Assembly (NCBI RefSeq): GCF_047948215.1
Contig: NC_134457.1
Location: forward strand, 14,978,626 to 15,042,625
Direction of reading: 5' to 3'
DNA: 64,000 nucleotides
Source of the DNA: Lycorma delicatula
Taxonomy: Eukaryota; Arthropoda; Insecta; Hemiptera; Fulgoridae
A program made the position numbers and the translations under genes. The notes under the pieces are model-generated. The model saw only the letters and a program-made list of their open reading frames with translations. It was not told where the DNA came from and ran no database searches. Shown here in pieces: positions 58,201 through 64,000 of this stretch; the first letter of the stretch is position 1; each line of letters begins with the position of its first letter.

Positions 58201-59453
58201 CCGGTCAGCTTGAATTACTGACGTCATCTATGGCGTTGTCCAAGATGGCGGACGGCCGCCATATTGGATGACGTCACAGATGCGACCGAACTTCTATTTC
58301 CGTAATACTAACAAACACCTTCAAGAAAAATTCTCCATTTTTCCACAAAACCTTTTTTTAATTTAAACCCTCACTGTAAACAAAGTGTTGTATCAATAAA
58401 ATAAGTCAAATTTTAAAACAACTCAAATATTATATCTCAATAGCGCCATCTAAAAACAACTGAAATAAAATTATTAATCATTCTATTTCAGTTATTTATA
58501 TTCATTCATTTATAAAGAACGCCACAATTGGTGATCGTCGAAGTGTGAAGTACAAGTAATCCGATTTTGGGAGGGAAAAAACTATTCTGTGGCTGAAATT
58601 AACAGGCAAATTTGTAACGTTTGCAGGCCGAATATTATGAATGACACTGAATAAGACGGTGGTACTGCTAATTTCGGGAAGATCGAAGAAACGTTCATGA
58701 TGAAGAACGTAGCGGTCGTCGGTGATACCGGGTTAAAAAAGCTAAAACAAAAAAAAAAGGTTGACGAACAAATTCGAGAATTGAAGAAACGGCGCTTCAC
58801 CGTGTTTCGATCTTTGATTTATAAAGTTTTGATTGATAAAGTAGGCTACAAAAAATTGTAGGCCGAATGGGTGCCGAGGTTAACCGACACAGTAAAAAAA
58901 AAACGTATTTTTTCCTTGAAACGCTGCAGCGCACGAATTTTTGCAGCTTTACGAAAATTAAGGAGATGAATTGTTTAATGGTATTGTTACTGGAGATGAA
59001 ACGTGGATCTCTTATTCGAACGCCGAGACAAAACGTCGCCGATACGATGGCGGGATTCATCTCCTCCTAGACCAAAGAAATTCAAAAAAGAAAGTTCTAT
59101 AAGGAAGGTTATGGCTACTCTAGTACATCAGGACAAAGAGGGTGTCTTGCTTGTCGAATTTAGTGATCACGGAACAATTGTGAATACCGAAACGTGTTGC
59201 GAACGTTACAAAATCTTAGGAGAGCTATAAAAGCCGGCTTCCGTGGCGCGAGTGGTAGCGTCTCAGTCTTTCATCCGCAGGTCCCCGGTTCGAATCCCGG
59301 TCAGGCGTAACATTTTCACACACGCTACAAATCATTCATCTCATCCTCTGAAGCATATCTAACGGTAGTCCTGAAGGTTAAACAAGAAAAAAGAGAGCTA
59401 AAAGAAAATCAAACGTATGATGCTACCCCGCGGGATTTTGTTTTTTCATGACA
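55220..59453 (+). repeat. Macrosatellite unit 8
   Basis: R1-like fragment 55953-57331, mariner 5' half about 58517-59232, SINE 59233-59391. Shortest TA tract (about 19 nt). Private changes: ATGGCGAGACTATA, TTCTACCATAGAAAC and AAATATTATATCTC. It shares GTCGTGACC with units 1 and 9 and an extra T in the mariner 3' T-run with unit 9. Confidence 0.93.
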
Positions 59454-60145
59454 ATGTCCGACCACACACGGCAAATCAGACAGTGAGGACATCAGAAAAA
59501 TTTCGTTGGAAAATCTTCGATCGTCTATCCTATACCCCTGTCAGTTCCAAATGATTTTCTTTATCTTCACCTTTTAAACAAGCGGCTTGCATTTCACACG
59601 GTTGACGATGACGACGAATTGAAAAATAATGTTACTGCAAGGTTTCAGTAACTGGCGAGAGAATTTCTTAAAGAGGGAATGAAGAAGTCATTGAAACGCT
59701 ATAAAAAATATGTTGAAGTTAAAGGTAGCTATATAGAAAAGTAGTACATAAACATAGTTTCTATGCTTAAGTAATAAAGTTTGTTCATATTTTTCAGGGT
59801 TTTTTTTTTAATTTTATAACGGACCTTAACTTTACAATCAGAGTACATATGAATTAAGTACACTGATATGAAATGCATTAAAGACTCTATAAATCTTATT
59901 CTACCAGTAATCAAAATAAAAATTATTTTTGAACATATTTCTCAATTAATGAACATGAAAAGTGTAATTATGACCTATACGGAACCATATATGATATGGA
60001 ACAATAAATGATTGGCCTTCCGTTTTTTCACGACTGCCCAAAAATAAGTGTAATATTTTTAGGGTATATATATATATATGTATGTATGTAGTGTCAAAAG
60101 CTATATATTTTAAAGGCTATATGTATGTGTATGAGTGTGATAGGC

Positions 60146-60194
<49 letters not shown>

Positions 60195-63100
60195 TTAAAT
60201 AAATTTAAAAGGCTGATAAATAAATAACACATAAATTCGATAAGGCTAACATGGTGCTGCTGCTGATTGAGGGCCTTTTGCCAAATAGAGGTGGAGCTCA
60301 GCAACAGAGAAGGAGGTTGCTGGTCAGAGTTGCTTATTCCTCTCTCCTGCATGGAGCCGAGTTGTGGTCGGGAGTAGCTACATACTGTAAATACAGAGGG
60401 AAACTGGAGTCCCTCCACAGGAGGTGCTGTTTGCGAACTACATCAGCGTACAGAACGGTATCATTAGCGGCGGCGGAAATGCTGACCGAACATATGCCGA
60501 TAGTCTTGGTACTGCTGCAACGGAAGAGAATAAGCGAATTGGGGAAGTTTGCAGCTTGTAGACAGGAAATGAGCAATTAAGACAATAACAGATGAGCTCA
60601 TGGAATTGAGGCAAGAGAGATAGGACCAAAGCGTGAGGGGTCAGTGCACAAATTACCTCATTGGTGATTTGAAGGAGTGGTGTGAGCGGATGCATGGCTC
60701 GCTGGTATAGTCTTACGCAGTTCCTGGCGGGCCATGGCGGCTATAGATGATATCTCTATATGTTTAACTTGGACCACTCGGGCATTTGCCCAGGGTGCGA
60801 GGAAGAAGAGACCCCGCAGCACGTACATATCTGGTGCTCAGGTTTAACGCAGGATCGCTTGAAAATGTTAGACACACTGGGTTGTGACCGTATGTACATG
60901 CTGAATGAAAGGCAAGGGATTCTGTTGGAAGGTGAGGAGAAATGAACAGCTGTGGAAGATTTCACTAGGAAGGTGATGGCGAAACTATATACTGCAGAGG
61001 AGTCTCGTAAGGGAAGGAGATGTGACAGGTTCGCGGCTGACTGCCTTGGAGGTCTCCTGAGCACCTAGAGATCGCCTTGGTGCGACGAAGCCTTGGGCAT
61101 TCCGTTCGTAGTGCCCGATTGCGACTCTCCCTGTAACATCGAAGAAAAATAGTCTCCGTTTGGTAAGTTGTGTTTTGACAGTATTGTTGAGTGTTTCTTG
61201 TAGCTTTATTGCGTTTCGTGAATGTTTGTGTGTGTTTTGATTGTTCCTTGATCTGTTGGCGTGTTTGGTGTTTGTGTTCGTGGTTGTTGATCTTTTAGCT
61301 TAATTTGTTGTGTGTGTGTGTGTGTTTCATTTAGTGGTGAGTGCGTGTTTGTTTGGGTGTTCCCTGTTATTCTTGCGGTGACCGATTATATGTGTGCCTG
61401 AATTAATGCCGCACAAGCGGTTTTCAGGAGGGATGATTAACCAGAGATGGAGGTTTAATCGGTAGTTTTCAGGAACACACACGCACTTAATAACATCTTG
61501 CGGAACCTGTTAGCGAGCCCGACACTGCCTTGGCGCCCGACGGATTCCTCCACCTCTTTAACAAACACAAAAAAAAATATATATATATAAATAAATAAAT
61601 TTGAAAAATCCATCAGATGAATGAATCGTTTTTTAATAACTTGCATCTGGACGCTTCAATCTGAACGATTCGGAAACCTCGTATCTTATACGTGTGAAGT
61701 TGTTGTCTTTCCTAGTGTTTTACACGACTGCCCAAAAAAATATGTAATGTATTTAGGGTGTATATATAAATGTATGTTTGTTCTACCGTAGAAACTAAAC
61801 GGCTGAACCGGATTTAGATGTACAGCCGCCTTCCGGTGCACGATCTACGACGAGAAACTTGTAGTCGTCGTCATCGTCGCCTCGACGACGACGACCAGGA
61901 TCATCCTCGAGGAACGTCTAATTTTTTTATTCATGTGTGTGTGTGTACAGACTGATGTGACGTTAAAATTCACAGCTTATGTAGAACGTTTTTCACTCAT
62001 TACACCAGGGAGTCACTGCAGCCGATCGGTTTAAGGCGTCAGTCGGTCGCGTCCCGTCGTGACCAGGTTAAAGTCCTCTAGCCTACAAAGTTTTTTTTTC
62101 ACTTCAAATATTATTTATTTAATTCAAACCGACCGCTAGACAACAGCTGTTCACAACAGTGTTACCAACCTTTGAAATATTACTTCAATATATAACCAGG
62201 TCGACACAAAATATATCAAGTTGGCAACACTGCTGCGGGCTACGGTCGCCACTGACGTTAGTATCCAAAATGGCCGACCACCATCTTGGATGTCGTCATA
62301 GATGACAACCGGTCGCTACGGAACAGCTGTTCACAACAGTGCTACCAACCTTTGAAATTTTACTTTAATACATTAAATATATAACCAGGTCGACAAATCA
62401 AGTTGGCAACACTGACGAACTACGGTCGCCACTGAGGCCACAATTTAAGATGACCGAGCCGGTCAGCTTGAATTACTGACGTCATCTATGGCGTTGTCCA
62501 AGATGGCGGACGGCCGCCATATTGGATGACGTCACAGATGCGACCGAACTTCTATTTCCGTAATACTAACAAACACCTTCAAGAAAAATTCTCCATTTTT
62601 CCACAAAACCTTTTTTTAATTTAAACCCTCACTGTAAACAAAGTGTTGTATCAATAAAATAAGTCAAATTTTAAAACAACTCAAATATCATATCTCAATA
62701 GCGCCATCTAAAAACAACTGAAATAAAATTATTAATCATTCTATTTCAGTTATTTATATTCATTCATTTATAAAGAACGCCACAATTGGTGATCGTCGAA
62801 GTGTGAAGTACAAGTAATCCGATTTTGGGAGGGAAAAAACTATTCTGTGGCTGAAATTAACAGGCAAATTTGTAACGTTTGCAGGCCGAATATTATGAAT
62901 GACACTGAATAAGACGGTGGTACTGCTAATTTCGGGAAGATCGAAGAAACGTTCATGATGAAGAACGTAGCGGTCGTCGGTGATACCGGGTTAAAAAAGC
63001 TAAAACAAAAAAAAAAGGTTGACGAACAAATTCGAGAATTGAAGAAACGGCGCTTCACCGTGTTTCGATCTTTGATTTATAAAGTTTTGATTGATAAAGT

Positions 63101-63710
63101 AGGCTACAAAAAATTGTAGGCCGAATGGGTGCCGAGGTTAACCGACACAGTAAAAAAAAACGTATTTTTTCCTTGAAACGCTGCAGCGCACGAATTTTTG
63201 CAGCTTTACGAAAATTAAGGAGATGAATTGTTTAATGGTATTGTTACTGGAGATGAAACGTGGATCTCTTATTCGAACGCCGAGACAAAACGTCGCCGAT
63301 ACGATGGCGGGATTCATCTCCTCCTAGACCAAAGAAATTCAAAAAAGAAAGTTCTATAAGGAAGGTTATGGCTACTCTAGTACATCAGGACAAAGAGGGT
63401 GTCTTGCTTGTCGAATTTAGTGATCACGGAACAATTGTGAATACCGAAACGTGTTGCGAACGTTACAAAATCTTAGGAGAGCTATAAAAGCCGGCTTCCG
63501 TGGCGCGAGTGGTAGCGTCTCAGTCTTTCATCCGCAGGTCCCCGGTTCGAATCCCGGTCAGGCGTAACATTTTCACACACGCTACAAATCATTCATCTCA
63601 TCCTCTGAAGCATATCTAACGGTAGTCCTGAAGGTTAAACAAGAAAAAAGAGAGCTAAAAGAAAATCAAACGTATGATGCTACCCCGCGGGATTTTGTTT
63701 TTTCATGACA
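59454..63710 (+). repeat. Macrosatellite unit 9
   Basis: R1-like fragment 60211-61589, mariner 5' half about 62774-63489, SINE 63490-63648. TA tract about 45 nt. Private changes: GACACACTGGG in the R1 piece and ATCCAAAATGGCC, which weakens the first palindrome of the non-coding block. Confidence 0.93.
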
Positions 63711-64000
63711 ATGTCCGACCACACACGGCAAATCAGACAGTGAGGACATCAGAAAAATTTCGTTGGAAAATCTTCGATCGTCTATCCTATACCCCTGTCA
63801 GTTCCAAATGATTTTCTTTATCTTCACCTTTTAAACAAGCGGCTTGCATTTCACACGGTTGACGATGACGACGAATTGAAAAATAATGTTACTGCAAGGT
63901 TTCAGTAACTGGCGAGAGAATTTCTTAAAGAGGGAATGAAGAAGTCATTGAAACGCTATAAAAAATATGTTGAAGTTAAAGGTAGCTATATAGAAAAGTA
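63711..64000 (+). repeat. Macrosatellite unit 10, cut by the window end
   Basis: Only the mariner 3' half is visible, matching 25474-25763 closely. The array therefore has at least ten units. Confidence 0.92.

Larger units (their letters stand above)
25474..64000 (+). repeat. Tandem macrosatellite: nine ~4.25-kb units plus a partial tenth, built from transposon pieces
   Basis: Every unit begins (by the left edge of the array) at ATGTCCGACCACACACGG and repeats all internal landmarks. Unit starts are 25474, 29743, 34007, 38260, 42504, 46748, 50984, 55220, 59454 and 63711. Spacings are 4269, 4264, 4253, 4244, 4244, 4236, 4236, 4234 and 4257 bp. Order in each unit: mariner 3' half, AT-rich spacer, TA microsatellite, R1-like LINE 3' fragment, GT-rich tail, palindrome-rich block, mariner 5' half, SINE. 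Copies are nearly identical apart from TA length and scattered point changes. The array continues beyond the window. Confidence 0.95.

Noticed and set aside
25474..64000. CRISPR-like or bacterial repeat array
   Set aside because: The repeats are 4.25 kb, contiguous without spacers, and made of eukaryotic transposons.
25474..64000. Ribosomal DNA array carrying R1
   Set aside because: The LINE tail is R1-like, but no 18S, 5.8S or 28S sequence is recognisable in the unit.

Overview
The window looks like a piece of an insect nuclear genome, most likely a hemipteran; the order is a low-confidence guess. It is AT-rich and shows no bacterial-type operons. Everything recognisable is a mobile or virus-like element typical of arthropods: two sets of decayed Maverick/Polinton (adintovirus-like) genes, two I/Jockey-group non-LTR retrotransposons with RNase H domains, an R1-group fragment, a D,D34D mariner and a tRNA-derived SINE. 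No conventional host gene was recognised.

Layout. (1) 1-6668: a degraded Polinton-like element with protein-primed DNA polymerase B, a small 'FLPxRF' protein on the opposite strand, a retroviral-type integrase with chromodomain, an A32/FtsK-like packaging ATPase, a DUF8207-like protein and a collagen/fibre-like N-terminus. Most carry frameshifts or stops. (2) 6669-12149: a 5'-truncated I-group LINE on the + strand with an open ORF1 remnant and an ORF2 broken by two nonsense codons and one frameshift. (3) 12327-13243: a second, different Polinton PolB C-terminal fragment. (4) 13244-14891: non-coding, including a poly-T-headed (minus-strand poly-A) retroelement whose far end resembles tRNA-Gly. 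(5) 14892-20751: an apparently near full-length I-group LINE on the - strand, with both ORFs frameshifted. (6) 20752-25473: a second Polinton/virus-like gene cluster holding an ATPase fragment joined to a capsid (double jelly roll) C-terminus, a Ser/Thr-rich membrane-type protein, several small ORFs, two more members or possible members of the FLPxRF family (one intact at 100 aa), a shared TATA+initiator promoter layout and three copies of a palindrome-bearing repeat. (7) 25474-64000: a tandem array of nine complete units and a partial tenth, each about 4.23-4.27 kb, made entirely of mobile-element pieces: mariner 3' half, TA microsatellite, R1-like 3' fragment, palindrome-rich non-coding block, mariner 5' half, SINE. 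The array runs off the window end.

The genes do not form a working pathway. The Polinton genes are the replication, integration and packaging kit of a virus-like transposon in decay. The most interesting signals are structural. First, the composite-transposon macrosatellite has unit lengths, TA-tract lengths and point variants showing stepwise block duplication. Second, the two LINEs share a repeated 3'-UTR hairpin that keeps a 9-nt loop while its stem sequence changes. Third, there are recurrent promoter-like and palindromic motifs around the small genes of the virus-like cluster.
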